In this document: positions 33,737-42,555 of the stretch, in pieces
Layout: the number at the start of each line of letters is the position of its first letter
Numbering within the stretch: position 1 is the stretch's first letter
Source of the DNA: an uncultured Sphingomonas sp.
Lineage (GTDB): Bacteria; Pseudomonadota; Alphaproteobacteria; Sphingomonadales; Sphingomonadaceae
DNA length: 54,602 nt
Assembly: GCF_937871615.1 (NCBI RefSeq)
Contig: NZ_CALMPA010000027.1
Coordinates: forward strand, 1-54,602
Direction: 5' to 3'
The notes under the pieces: generated by a model
Told to the model about the DNA's origin: nothing
Database searches by the model: none
What the model saw: only the letters and a program-made list of their open reading frames with translations
Translations under genes and position numbers: made by a program

Positions 33737-35454
33737 GCACTGGCCTTCGCGTAGAGCCATAACGCGGTGAGCGCGGCGGGGGTGACGCCGCGCACCCGGG
33801 AAGCTTCGTCGAGCGTATGGGGATTGGCGATTTGCAGTCGTTCACGCATTTCGTTCGACAGCCCGTTGACGTGGACCAGCGCATCGCCGCGCGGAATTGC
33901 GATCGTCGCGTCACGCCGCATTCGCTCGATCTCGTCCGCTTGCCGCTCCAGATACGGGGCGTAACGCGCGTCCTCCTCGGCCTCGCGCAGCAGATCGGCA
34001 TCGACGCCGCAATGCTCGCCGCGCGCGATGGCCTCGCGCTGACGCGCTCTGGCGGCGACATGCGCGCGCCGCGCCGCGCCGAGCAGGGCGTGTTCATCTG
34101 CGATCGTGGATAGTCGCGTCTCCGCATTGTCGGCGCGCAACGCCAGCCGATATTCGGCGCGCGCGGTGAGCATCCGATAAGGTTCGGTCACGCCCTGAAG
34201 AACGAGATCGTCGATCATCACCGCGAGGTAACTGGTTGCGCGATCGAGCAGCAGCGGCGCGAGATCGAGTGCATGGGCGGCGGCGTTCGCGCCCGCGACG
34301 AGCCCTTGCGCGCCCGCTTCCTCATAGCCGGTGGTGCCATTGATCTGCCCGGCGAGAAACAGCCCCGGCATCGCCCCGAGCGCGAGCCGATGATCGAGCG
34401 CGCGTGGATCGACATGATCGTATTCCACCGCATAGCCGGGGGTGACGATCACGGCGTCGGCCAGGCCGGGGATCGAGCGCACGAGCGCGATCTGAACGTC
34501 CGTTGGCAGTGAGGTGGAGATGCCGTTGGGATAGACCAGCGGATCATCCAGCCCCTCAGGCTCAAGGAAAACCTGATGCCCGTCGCGATCGCCGAAGCGG
34601 CGAATCTTGTCTTCGATCGAGGGGCAATAGCGCGGGCCACCCGCCTCGATCGCGCCGGTGTGCAGTGGGGAGCGATGCAGGTTATCGCGGATGATCGCGT
34701 GGGTTCGCTCGGTGGTGCGGGAAATCGCGCAGGCGAGCTGGGGGAGCGGGCGGCCACGCGACATCGGCGACATCGTCCATTCATCGACATCCGATGGCTG
34801 GGGGGTGAGGGCGGCCCAGTCGATCGTTCGCCCATCGAGGCGCGGGGGAGTCCCGGTCTTCAGGCGCCGGATCGGCAGGTCCAGCGCGCGAAGCTGCCGG
34901 GCGAGCTTTGTCGCGCCGGCCTCGCCGATACGGCCGCCTTCCTCCTGTTCGTCACCGCGAAAAATCCGCCCGCCGAGAAAAGTCCCGGTCGCGATAACGA
35001 TTGAACGCGCGCGAATTTCGCTTGCGTCGGCCAGGACGACACCCGCGACCGCTCCCGATTCGACGATCAGCGCAACCGCTTCGCCTTCGATGATCGCGAG
35101 TTGCGGTTGCTGGCTGAGCTGGGCTTGTATTGATCGCGCGTATCGCGTGCGGTCTGCCTGGATGCGGGGGCCTTGCACCGCGAGCCCCTTGCTCCGGTTG
35201 AGCATCCGATGATGGATCGCCGCAGCGTCCGCGGCGCGTGCCATCAAGCCGTCGAACGCGTCAATCTCGCGGACGAGATGCCCCTTGCCGAGCCCGCCGA
35301 TCGACGGATTGCACGACATCACGCCGATGCGATCGCGGCGGTGTGAAAGCAGCGCGGTGCGCGCGCCGCGTCTTGCGGCGGCGGCGGCGGCTTCGGTGCC
35401 GGCATGGCCGCCGCCGATCACGATCACGTCATAAACTTGTTCCACGTGAAACAT
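33733..35454 (-). CDS. mnmG: tRNA uridine-5-carboxymethylaminomethyl(34) synthesis protein MnmG
   Basis: 573 residues, clearly shorter than the usual 610-630. FAD-binding protein that with MnmE modifies U34 of tRNAs. VIVIGGGHAGTEAAAAAARRG, CNPSIGGLGKGHLVREIDA (redox cysteine), GTFLGGRIFRGDE and the C-terminal NGLSNEMRERL are all present. The shortening is one gap near residue 480 (about 34010) in the helical region before ARYAPYLERQADEIERM. ATG 35454 overlaps the mnmE stop (TGATG); a GTG at 35457 is possible. The first codons contain a parS site (FHVEQ). Confidence 0.94.
   Translation of the reverse strand: MFHVEQVYDVIVIGGGHAGTEAAAAAARRGARTALLSHRRDRIGVMSCNPSIGGLGKGHLVREIDAFDGLMARAADAAAIHHRMLNRSKGLAVQGPRIQADRTRYARSIQAQLSQQPQLAIIEGEAVALIVESGAVAGVVLADASEIRARSIVIATGTFLGGRIFRGDEQEEGGRIGEAGATKLARQLRALDLPIRRLKTGTPPRLDGRTIDWAALTPQPSDVDEWTMSPMSRGRPLPQLACAISRTTERTHAIIRDNLHRSPLHTGAIEAGGPRYCPSIEDKIRRFGDRDGHQVFLEPEGLDDPLVYPNGISTSLPTDVQIALVRSIPGLADAVIVTPGYAVEYDHVDPRALDHRLALGAMPGLFLAGQINGTTGYEEAGAQGLVAGANAAAHALDLAPLLLDRATSYLAVMIDDLVLQGVTEPYRMLTARAEYRLALRADNAETRLSTIADEHALLGAARRAHVAARARQREAIARGEHCGVDADLLREAEEDARYAPYLERQADEIERMRRDATIAIPRGDALVHVNGLSNEMRERLQIANPHTLDEASRVRGVTPAALTALWLYAKASA
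35438..35453. promoter_or_regulatory. parS site overlapping the mnmG start
   Basis: Plus strand TGTTCCACGTGAAACA, one mismatch from TGTTTCACGTGAAACA. It forms codons 1-6 of mnmG (MFHVEQ) and is about 19 kb from oriC. Confidence 0.88.
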
Positions 35455-36731
35455 CACTTCCCGATGCAGAAGCGCGCGAACAGCGCATCGAGCATCGCCT
35501 CGGTCGCGTCCGCGCCAACGATGCCCGCCAATTGCCGCATCGCATAGCGCACTCCCTCCGCGCGCACCAAGAGATCAATCGCAAGCCCGTCGCTCGCCAC
35601 TGCATCGCGCGCCGCGATGATCGCCGCGCGCTGTTGCTCGCGCAGCGACGCACCATCGGTGGCGAGCAATGATCCGGTCCGAGCCTCGATCTCGCGCCAG
35701 ACCCGATCTAGCGTGGCGAGATCGTCGCGCGATACGGCGATACGGCCAGGCGGCGGCGATGTCCGTTCGGGCAGATCGCACCGCGGATGAAGCGCGATGG
35801 CCGGCCAGCCGGGCGGTGCGGGGGTGTCGTCCAGCCACAGCACGATATCGGCGGTATCGGCGGCGCGGCGGGCGCGCTCGATGCCGATCAGTTCGACCGG
35901 ATCGGTGGTAGCGCTGGCGAGGCCCGCGGTATCGACCAGGGTGAACAACTGGCCGTTGCGAACGACACGGGTTTCGAGAACGTCCCGCGTGGTGCCCGCG
36001 ATCGGCGTTACGATCGCCGCGTCGCGCTCAATCATCGCGTTGAAAAGAGAAGATTTCCCCGCGTTTGGCGATCCGGCGAGCACGATCCGGTGCCCTTCGC
36101 GCAGCCGCTCCACGGTTGGGCGCGCGAGAATGGCGTCGAGATCGCCAAGCCACGCACGGATGGTTTCATCGAGCATCGCGGCGTCGGCGGCGTCGACATC
36201 ATCCTCATCGCTGAAATCTATCATCGCCTCGATTCGCGCGGCGATCGTGGCGAGTGTCGCCAGCCAGCGCGCGACGGCGCGGCTGATCTCGCCGTCGACG
36301 CTCGCTATCGCGGCGCGGCGCTGCATCTCGGTTTCGGCTTCGAGCAGATCGGCAAGGCCTTGCGCCTGCGCCAGATCAATCCGCCCATTCTCAAGCGCGC
36401 GCTGCGTAAACTCACCGCCACGCGCGCGGCGCAATCCGGGTCGCGATGCGAGCGCCCGTTCCACCGCGGCGACGGTCGCGATGCCGCCGTGGAGGTGAAA
36501 CTCGGCCAGATCCTCGCCGCTCGCGCTGTTCGGACCGGGGAACCAGAGCACCAGCGCGTCATCGAGCAACGCGCCATCGTGATCGCGCAATCGGCGCAAT
36601 GTGGCGCGGCGAGGGGGAGGCAGCGCGCCAGCCAGCGCTTCGATCGTGGCGCGGGTTTGCGCGCCGCTGATCCGCAGCACCGCGATGGCCGCCGGCGGCT
36701 GGCCGCTTGAAACGGCGAAAATCGTATCCAT
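35454..36731 (-). CDS. mnmE: tRNA modification GTPase MnmE
   Basis: 425 residues. N-terminal tetrahydrofolate-binding domain (DTIFAVSSGQPPAAIAVLRISG), helical domain, inserted G domain with G1 GSPNAGKSSLFNAM, G2 TTRDV and G3 DTAG. The G4 motif NKXD is replaced by PRCD (ALHPRCDL). C-terminal CIGK carries the modification-essential cysteine. Its partner mnmG follows with a one-base overlap, and DUF6489 precedes it, also by one base. Confidence 0.94.
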   Translation of the reverse strand: MDTIFAVSSGQPPAAIAVLRISGAQTRATIEALAGALPPPRRATLRRLRDHDGALLDDALVLWFPGPNSASGEDLAEFHLHGGIATVAAVERALASRPGLRRARGGEFTQRALENGRIDLAQAQGLADLLEAETEMQRRAAIASVDGEISRAVARWLATLATIAARIEAMIDFSDEDDVDAADAAMLDETIRAWLGDLDAILARPTVERLREGHRIVLAGSPNAGKSSLFNAMIERDAAIVTPIAGTTRDVLETRVVRNGQLFTLVDTAGLASATTDPVELIGIERARRAADTADIVLWLDDTPAPPGWPAIALHPRCDLPERTSPPPGRIAVSRDDLATLDRVWREIEARTGSLLATDGASLREQQRAAIIAARDAVASDGLAIDLLVRAEGVRYAMRQLAGIVGADATEAMLDALFARFCIGK

Positions 36732-36964
36732 CAGCCGCCCGGCTTTGTCCCCGCTTCGAACAGGCGCTGCCAGAAGGAAAGGCCGGCTTCCCCTATCGGC
36801 GTCCAGTTCTTCACCATATTCTCCACCATCTCAGGCCTGACCCCGGCATCCATCGCTTCTTTCATCCTGGCGATATAGGCTTCGTGGATCGAGGTGAGAT
36901 CGGGTAGCCCCATCAGCCGCCGCGCCTCCTCCGGGGTGCAATCGACCTCGACGTTCACTTTCAT
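36731..36964 (-). CDS. DUF6489 family small protein
   Basis: 77 residues, MKVNVEVDCTPEEARRLMGL at the N-terminus and EMVENMVKNWTPIG near the C-terminus. AAGGAG eight bases before the ATG. Small soluble protein, function unknown. First gene of the mnmE-mnmG-rsmG-parAB unit, stop overlapping the mnmE start (TGATG). Divergent from ogt, 51 bases apart. Confidence 0.82.
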   Translation of the reverse strand: MKVNVEVDCTPEEARRLMGLPDLTSIHEAYIARMKEAMDAGVRPEMVENMVKNWTPIGEAGLSFWQRLFEAGTKPGG

Positions 36965-37015
36965 TTCGAAGCACTCCTTGAGCGGCGCGACATCGCGCGA
37001 TAGCGTCCCGCCGAG

Positions 37016-37468
37016 ATGTATGCCCGCGATTCCACCGTTATCGCAACGCCAGTCGGCCATGTCCTGATCGAAGGGGCAGAGGTCGTGACGGGGATCACGA
37101 TCGGTGTCGATGATGCGCCACGGCGCGCGAATGCGGATATACTACGTGCCGCGGCGGAACAACTTGAGGCCTATTTCGCCGGTGAGCGCCGCGATTTCGA
37201 CCTGTTGCTCGCGCCCGCGTCGACTCAGCGCGGCGGCGTACTGCGCGCGGCGATCGAGGCGGTGGGCTATGGCAAGACCGCGAGCTATGGCGAGGTTGCG
37301 CGTGCGATCGGATCGAGCGCACGCGCGCTTGGCCAGGCCTGTCGCCGGAATCCGTTTCCGATCGTCGTCCCGTGCCACAGAATCATCGGTGGAGCGGGGC
37401 ATTATTCTGCCGGGGACGGGCTTTCGACCAAGAACTGGCTGCTGAACCATGAACGTGACTGGAGTTGA
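37016..37468 (+). CDS. ogt: Methylated-DNA-[protein]-cysteine S-methyltransferase
   Basis: 150 residues. Suicide repair of O6-methylguanine; acceptor Cys in IVVPCHRII. Helix-turn-helix RARALGQACRRNPFP and the C-terminal HYSAGDGLSTKNWLLNHE are standard. No AdaA domain, so it is the free form. Followed at two bases by the dienelactone hydrolase gene. Confidence 0.93.
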   Translation: MYARDSTVIATPVGHVLIEGAEVVTGITIGVDDAPRRANADILRAAAEQLEAYFAGERRDFDLLLAPASTQRGGVLRAAIEAVGYGKTASYGEVARAIGSSARALGQACRRNPFPIVVPCHRIIGGAGHYSAGDGLSTKNWLLNHERDWS

Positions 37469-37470
37469 AA

Positions 37471-38172
37471 ATGGGTGAGATGATCGACGTCGAAACGCTG
37501 GACCATAATGGGAGCTTTGGCGCCTATGTCGCGAAACCGGCGGGAGCGCCGAGCGCGGCGATCATCGTGATTCAGGAAGTGTTCGGTGTGAACAAGGGCA
37601 TTCGCCGCAAATGCGATCGGCTCGCCGAACAGGGTTACCTCGCGATCGCGCCGGACCTGTTCTGGCGGATGGAGCCGGGAATCGAGCTTGACCCCGACGT
37701 TCCCGCTGAATTGCAGCGCGGCCTGGAACTGTTCGGGAAATTCAACCAGGACGCCGGGATTCGCGATATCGAGGCGACGATCCGCAAGGCACGCGAACTG
37801 CTCGGCAATGGCGGCAAGATCGGCTGCGTCGGCTATTGCCTCGGCGGGCGGCTCGCATTCATGACCGCGTGCCGCACCGATATCGACGCATCGGTTGGAT
37901 ATTATGGCGTCGGGATCGACGGGCTGCTTGGCGAGAAACACGCGATCGCGCGCCCGGTGATGCTCCACGTCGCGGGCGAGGACGGCTTTGTCGACAAGGC
38001 GACGCAGCAGCGGATGCACGAAGGGCTGGGCGATCTGCCGCGCGTGACGATCCACGATTATCCCGGCGAGGATCATGGCTTCGCGACCGAGATGGGCGAA
38101 CGCCGGTCCGAGAAAGCCGCCGATCTCGCGGATGAGCGGACGGCGGCTTTCTTCAAGGAAAATCTTGCTTAA
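37471..38172 (+). CDS. Dienelactone hydrolase family protein
   Basis: 233 residues, alpha/beta hydrolase. Nucleophile Cys in GCVGYCLGGRLA (G-X-C-X-G), acid Asp in VAGEDGFVD, His in PGEDHGFA: the complete DLH triad. VVIQEVFGVNKGIRRKCDRLAEQGYLAIAPDLF fold marker at the N-terminus. Without degradation genes nearby, a general carboxymethylenebutenolidase-like role is only inferred. ATG 37471 has GGAG six bases upstream. Confidence 0.88.
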   Translation: MGEMIDVETLDHNGSFGAYVAKPAGAPSAAIIVIQEVFGVNKGIRRKCDRLAEQGYLAIAPDLFWRMEPGIELDPDVPAELQRGLELFGKFNQDAGIRDIEATIRKARELLGNGGKIGCVGYCLGGRLAFMTACRTDIDASVGYYGVGIDGLLGEKHAIARPVMLHVAGEDGFVDKATQQRMHEGLGDLPRVTIHDYPGEDHGFATEMGERRSEKAADLADERTAAFFKENLA

Positions 38173-38180
38173 ATAATGGC

Positions 38181-40481
38181 TTAAATAGGATGTCCGTCGG
38201 CGTCGCGCAGCACTTCGCGGCGACCGACGTGATCCGGGCGGCCGACGATGCCGTCTTTTTCCATCCGTTCGATCAGGCGCGCGGCGCTGTTGTAGCCGAT
38301 GCGCAACTGCCGCTGGAGCCAGGAGGTCGATGCCTTCTGGCTCTCGCACACCAATTGGATCGCGGCGCGATATTGCTGATCTTCCGCCGAATCCTCGCCC
38401 GTCGGCGCGCCTTCGAGATCGAAGCTCTGTTCCGGCTCCTCGGTGACCGAGGTGATGTAATCGGGCGTTCCCTGCGCGCGCCAGTGATCGGTGACGGCGC
38501 GTACCTCATCATCCGACACGAACGGGCCGTGGACGCGGACGATGCCCTTGCCGCCGGGCATGTAGAGCATATCGCCCTTGCCCAGCAGTTGCTCCGCGCC
38601 TTGCTCGCCCAGGATGGTGCGCGAATCAATCTTCGAGGTGACGTGGAAGGAAATGCGGGTCGGCAGATTCGCCTTGATAACGCCGGTGATGACATCGACC
38701 GACGGGCGCTGTGTCGCCATGATGAGGTGGATACCGGCGGCGCGTGCCTTTTGCGCCAGTCGCTGGATGAGGAACTCGACCTCCTTGCCCGCGGTCATCA
38801 TCAGATCGGCCAGCTCATCGACGATCACGACGATCTGCGGCAACACCTGATAATCGAGTTGCTCCTCCTCATAGACCGGCTGGCCGTTCTCGCCGAACCC
38901 GGTCTGCACGCGGCGGCCGAGCGGCGTGCCCTTGGCGCGCGCGGCGCGCACCTTGTCGTTGAAGCTGCCGAGCGAGCGGACGCCGAGCGAGGACATCTGG
39001 CGATAGCGATCCTCCATCTGCTCGACCGCCCATTTGAGCGCGCGGACCGCCTTTGCCGGATCGGTGACGACGGGGGAGAGCAGATGCGGGATATCGTCGT
39101 ACATCGACAATTCCAGCATCTTGGGATCGATCATAATCATGCGGCACTGATCGGGCGTCAGCCGGTAAAGCAGCGACAGGATCATGCCGTTGAGCCCGAC
39201 CGACTTGCCCGATCCGGTGGTGCCCGCGACGAGCAGGTGCGGCATGGGCGCGAGATCGGCGATCACCGGATCGCCCGCGATATTCTTGCCGAGGATCACC
39301 GGAAGCTGCGCCGATTGATCGTCAAATGATTGCGATCCCACGAGTTCGTGGAGCGATACTGTTTCGCGTTTGGCGTTGGGCAGTTCGATGCCGATCACGG
39401 TGCGCCCCGGAATCGTCGCGACGCGCGCCGAGACGGCGGACATGTTGCGCGCGATATCGTCGGCAAGGCTGACGACGCGGGTGGCCTTGATGCCGGGCGC
39501 GGGCTCCAGTTCGTACATGGTGACGACCGGGCCGGGGCGGACCTCCTTGATCTCACCGCGCACGTTGAAATCGTCGAGCACGGTTTCGAGCAGCCGCGCG
39601 TTGCGCTCCAGCCCGGCCTTATCGATCACGTTGTTCTGCGATGGCGGCGCGGGCGTGAGCAGATCGAGCGGCGGCAGCACATAATTGTCACGCAGATCGA
39701 GTTGCTGTTGCGATTTGGTGCGCGCGGCGGACGGCGCGAGCGCGCGTTCGCTGATTACCGGGCCGGGGCGCGGATCGGGCTGCGCCACCGGACGCGGGGG
39801 AACCGGGCGGCGCACCAGTTCCAGCGGGATATCTTCATCGTCGATCGCCGCGGGGCGCTCGCGGCGACTGCGCCAAGCGCGCGGCAGGGCGATGTCGATG
39901 CTGCGCCCCCATAGCGCCGCGCCGGCGATCCCTGTGACGATGCCGAGCGCGATCACCGCCCAATAGCTGATCGCCGGATTGCCCGCGAAAGATAGCGCCC
40001 AGCGCGCCGCCGCGACGATGCCGAGCCCGATCGCGCCGCCCCAGCCAAATGGCAACGCCGGCACCGCGCCATTGGCGACGCAGCCCAGCGCGGTCGCCAT
40101 CAGGGATACGCCAAGCGCGGCATTGCGCAGCATCCGCCCCCATTCGCCCGCCGGCTGATCGCGCCACAGCCGCAGCGCGACGATCGGCGCGATCGGGAGC
40201 AGCAACGCTACCGCGGGACCGAATATCGTAAGGGCGATATCGGCGAACCACGCCCCCGGCGCGCCGGCGAGATTGTGTAGCCCGTCACCCGCGGCGGTGT
40301 TGAGCGCGGCATCGCCTGGCGAATAGCTTCCCAGCGCCAGCGCCATCAGCACGGTTGCCATCAACAAGGCGAGCGCGATGACCAGTGCGCCGCTGCGCAC
40401 AGCGCCTGCCTTCACCGTCTCGCGCCACAGCGATGCGTCCGCCCGGCTCGCCATTGCCTTAAAATCCCCCAACGATTTCAT
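38181..40481 (-). CDS. ftsK: DNA translocase FtsK
   Basis: 766 residues. N-terminal four membrane helices (about 27-200) anchor it to the septum. A Pro/Arg linker with PVPPRPVAQPDPRPGP follows. The motor has Walker A GTTGSGKSVGLN and Walker B IVVIVDELADLMM. The C-terminal gamma winged helix (QKASTSWLQRQLRIGYNSAARLIERMEKDGIVG) reads polar KOPS motifs to move dif sites for XerCD. The XerC-like gene at the right edge is its likely partner. ATG 40481 has no clear ribosome binding site; ATG 40454 is an alternative. Confidence 0.95.
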   Translation of the reverse strand: MKSLGDFKAMASRADASLWRETVKAGAVRSGALVIALALLMATVLMALALGSYSPGDAALNTAAGDGLHNLAGAPGAWFADIALTIFGPAVALLLPIAPIVALRLWRDQPAGEWGRMLRNAALGVSLMATALGCVANGAVPALPFGWGGAIGLGIVAAARWALSFAGNPAISYWAVIALGIVTGIAGAALWGRSIDIALPRAWRSRRERPAAIDDEDIPLELVRRPVPPRPVAQPDPRPGPVISERALAPSAARTKSQQQLDLRDNYVLPPLDLLTPAPPSQNNVIDKAGLERNARLLETVLDDFNVRGEIKEVRPGPVVTMYELEPAPGIKATRVVSLADDIARNMSAVSARVATIPGRTVIGIELPNAKRETVSLHELVGSQSFDDQSAQLPVILGKNIAGDPVIADLAPMPHLLVAGTTGSGKSVGLNGMILSLLYRLTPDQCRMIMIDPKMLELSMYDDIPHLLSPVVTDPAKAVRALKWAVEQMEDRYRQMSSLGVRSLGSFNDKVRAARAKGTPLGRRVQTGFGENGQPVYEEEQLDYQVLPQIVVIVDELADLMMTAGKEVEFLIQRLAQKARAAGIHLIMATQRPSVDVITGVIKANLPTRISFHVTSKIDSRTILGEQGAEQLLGKGDMLYMPGGKGIVRVHGPFVSDDEVRAVTDHWRAQGTPDYITSVTEEPEQSFDLEGAPTGEDSAEDQQYRAAIQLVCESQKASTSWLQRQLRIGYNSAARLIERMEKDGIVGRPDHVGRREVLRDADGHPI

Positions 40482-40573
40482 GAAATCTGCCCGGTGGAAT
40501 CATCTGCCTGCCTCGGTCCCGCGTCAAGTCGCGGCGATTGGCAGCGCGCCGGAACGCGGATAGAGCGTGGCGG

Positions 40574-41788
40574 ATGGATCACGCTGATGTTCTAATCCTT
40601 GGCGGCGGGCTGGTTGGCGCGACGCTGGCGCTGGCGCTGGATCGCCATGGCCTGCGCACGATCGTTGTCGATCCCGCCGATCCGACGATCACGCTTTCCG
40701 TCGGCTTCGACGGGCGCGCCTCCGCCATCGCCAGTGCGAGCCACCGGATGCTGGAGGCGATCGGCGTGGCAAACGGCCTTGCGGGGCATGGCTGCGAGAT
40801 CCGGCATATCCGGGTGAGCGACGGCCTTGCGCCGGGGAAGCTCGATTTCATCCCGGATCCGGAAGATGGCCCGCTCGGCACGATGTACGAGAACCGGCGT
40901 TTGCGGCTCGCGCTGGGTGAGGCGCTGGGCGAATCGACCGTCGATCTGCGGATGAAGACGCGCGCAACCCGGGTCGAGCGCGGCCCGCGCGGCGTTACCG
41001 CGACACTATCGTCGGGCGAGACGGTTACCGCGTCGCTGCTCGTCGCGGCGGAGGGGCGCAATTCGCCAACTCGCGCGGCGGCGGGCATTGAGGTCGCGCG
41101 CTGGAGCTACGATCACAGCGCGATCATCTCCGCCTTTCATCACGAGCGGTCGCACGGGGCGACGGCGTATGAAATCTTCTACCCTGCTGGCCCCTTCGCG
41201 CTGCTGCCGCTGGTCGATGACGAGATCGGCCACCGTTCCGCGATCGTCTGGACGGTGAAGGGGGCTGACGCGCCCGCGATGCTGAAGCTCGGGGATCGCG
41301 CCTTCCTCGCGGAGGCGGAAAAGCGGATGGGCGGCTTCCTCGGGCCGCTCTCTGCCGCCAGCGCGCGATCGAGCTATCCGCTGGGCTTTCATCACGCGGC
41401 GACGATCACCGCCGAACGGCTCGCGCTGGTCGGCGATGCGGCGCATGGCATTCACCCGATCGCGGGGCAGGGGCTCAATCTCGGCTTCCGTGATGTCGCC
41501 GCGCTGGTCGAGGTGCTGGTCGAAGGCCGGCGGCTTGGGCTGGAGGCGGGCGATGCGCAATTGCTCGATCGCTATCAACGCTGGCGCGGCCTCGACACGC
41601 TGATGGTGGCGGGCGCGACCGATACGCTCACGCGATTGTTTGGCGTGCCCGGTCGTGCGGCGAGCGCGATACGGCGGTTCGGGATATCCGCTGTCGATCG
41701 CATCGGGCCGCTGAAAGAGCGTTTCATGGCCGAAGCCCGCGGCGAGAGCGGGGCGCTCCCCAAGCTGTTGCAGGGCCTGACCGTTTAA
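40574..41788 (+). CDS. ubiH: UbiH/UbiF/COQ6 family FAD-dependent monooxygenase
   Basis: 404 residues. Ubiquinone ring hydroxylase. Dinucleotide motif ADVLILGGGLVGATLALAL, DG-type ASAIASASHRML and second FAD motif LVGDAAHGIHPIAGQGLNLGFRD. Specific ring position not predictable (UbiH, UbiF or UbiI role). ATG 40574 from MDHADVLIL. Divergent from ftsK, convergent with pdeM seven bases away. Confidence 0.9.
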   Translation: MDHADVLILGGGLVGATLALALDRHGLRTIVVDPADPTITLSVGFDGRASAIASASHRMLEAIGVANGLAGHGCEIRHIRVSDGLAPGKLDFIPDPEDGPLGTMYENRRLRLALGEALGESTVDLRMKTRATRVERGPRGVTATLSSGETVTASLLVAAEGRNSPTRAAAGIEVARWSYDHSAIISAFHHERSHGATAYEIFYPAGPFALLPLVDDEIGHRSAIVWTVKGADAPAMLKLGDRAFLAEAEKRMGGFLGPLSAASARSSYPLGFHHAATITAERLALVGDAAHGIHPIAGQGLNLGFRDVAALVEVLVEGRRLGLEAGDAQLLDRYQRWRGLDTLMVAGATDTLTRLFGVPGRAASAIRRFGISAVDRIGPLKERFMAEARGESGALPKLLQGLTV

Positions 41789-41795
41789 GAGCGCT

Positions 41796-42458
41796 TCACG
41801 CCGCGAGCGGAAAGCGCAACAGGCGATCGTCGAGCGGCACCAGCGCCTCCGCCGCATCGCCCATCGCCCGCGCGATTTCCCGGTGGGTCGCGTCCAGCCC
41901 GCCGGTCAGTGCGCCGAACGCCGGCAATATCAGCTTGCGCCGGCTCGCGACGAAACAGCGCCGCGATACCAGCCGATCGCGTACCCGGACGCGCAATCGG
42001 GGGTGGAAATGGCCTGAAAGTTCGGGGCGCTGTTCGGCGGGATCGGCTTCGTGGCGCAGGATCAGCCCGTCAACCGATGCCTCGTCCATCACCGCGCCAC
42101 CGCAGCGATCGGCATAGATGCGATCGTGATTGCCGGTGATCCATGTCCAGCGCACCCGCGCCACCAGCGCCGCCAGCAACCCCTGCGCCGGTGCCGGGAG
42201 ACGCTCGCTGCCGGTGATATCATGGAAGCTGTCGCCAAGGCACCAGATCTCCCGCGCATCGGTCGCGTTCGCCAGCGCGGTGAGATCGCTGAGCGTCGCG
42301 ATCGAATCATAGGGCGGCAGCATCTGGCCGGTGCCGGCGAAAAAGCTCGCTTTCTCCAGATGCAGGTCCGCGATGAGCAACGCCTGTCGCGCGGGCCAGA
42401 ACAGCGCGCCCTCGGGCAGCGCGATCAGCTCATGGCCTGCGAACGAAAAGGGAACCAT
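41796..42458 (-). CDS. pdeM: Ligase-associated DNA damage response endonuclease PdeM
   Basis: 220 residues. Calcineurin-like metallophosphoesterase: IADLHLEKASFFA (metal Asp-X-His), WCLGDSFHD, WITGNHD, and HFHPRLRVR. PdeM is found in the DEXH helicase / exonuclease / DNA ligase clusters of alphaproteobacteria and other bacteria. Here the helicase is in the same direction at 44997 but two peptidase genes lie between, and ligase and exonuclease are not in the window. ATG 42458 chosen; a TTG at 42476 adds six residues. Confidence 0.85.
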   Translation of the reverse strand: MVPFSFAGHELIALPEGALFWPARQALLIADLHLEKASFFAGTGQMLPPYDSIATLSDLTALANATDAREIWCLGDSFHDITGSERLPAPAQGLLAALVARVRWTWITGNHDRIYADRCGGAVMDEASVDGLILRHEADPAEQRPELSGHFHPRLRVRVRDRLVSRRCFVASRRKLILPAFGALTGGLDATHREIARAMGDAAEALVPLDDRLLRFPLAA

Positions 42459-42518
42459 TGCGCCGCAATGCCGCAAGCCGGCGGCGCGATCAACCGGGGT
42501 GGATCAACGTCTGGCTCC

Positions 42519-42543
42519 GGCGGACCGCAAATGGCGGCCCGCC
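42519..42543. terminator. Stem-loop between the M20 peptidase and pdeM
   Basis: GGCGGACCGC (42519-42528), loop AAATG, GCGGCCCGCC (42534-42543): ten pairs with one mismatch. It may end the upstream transcript or limit read-through into pdeM; no T-run seen. Confidence 0.4.
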
Positions 42544-42555
42544 GCATCTCCCGTC

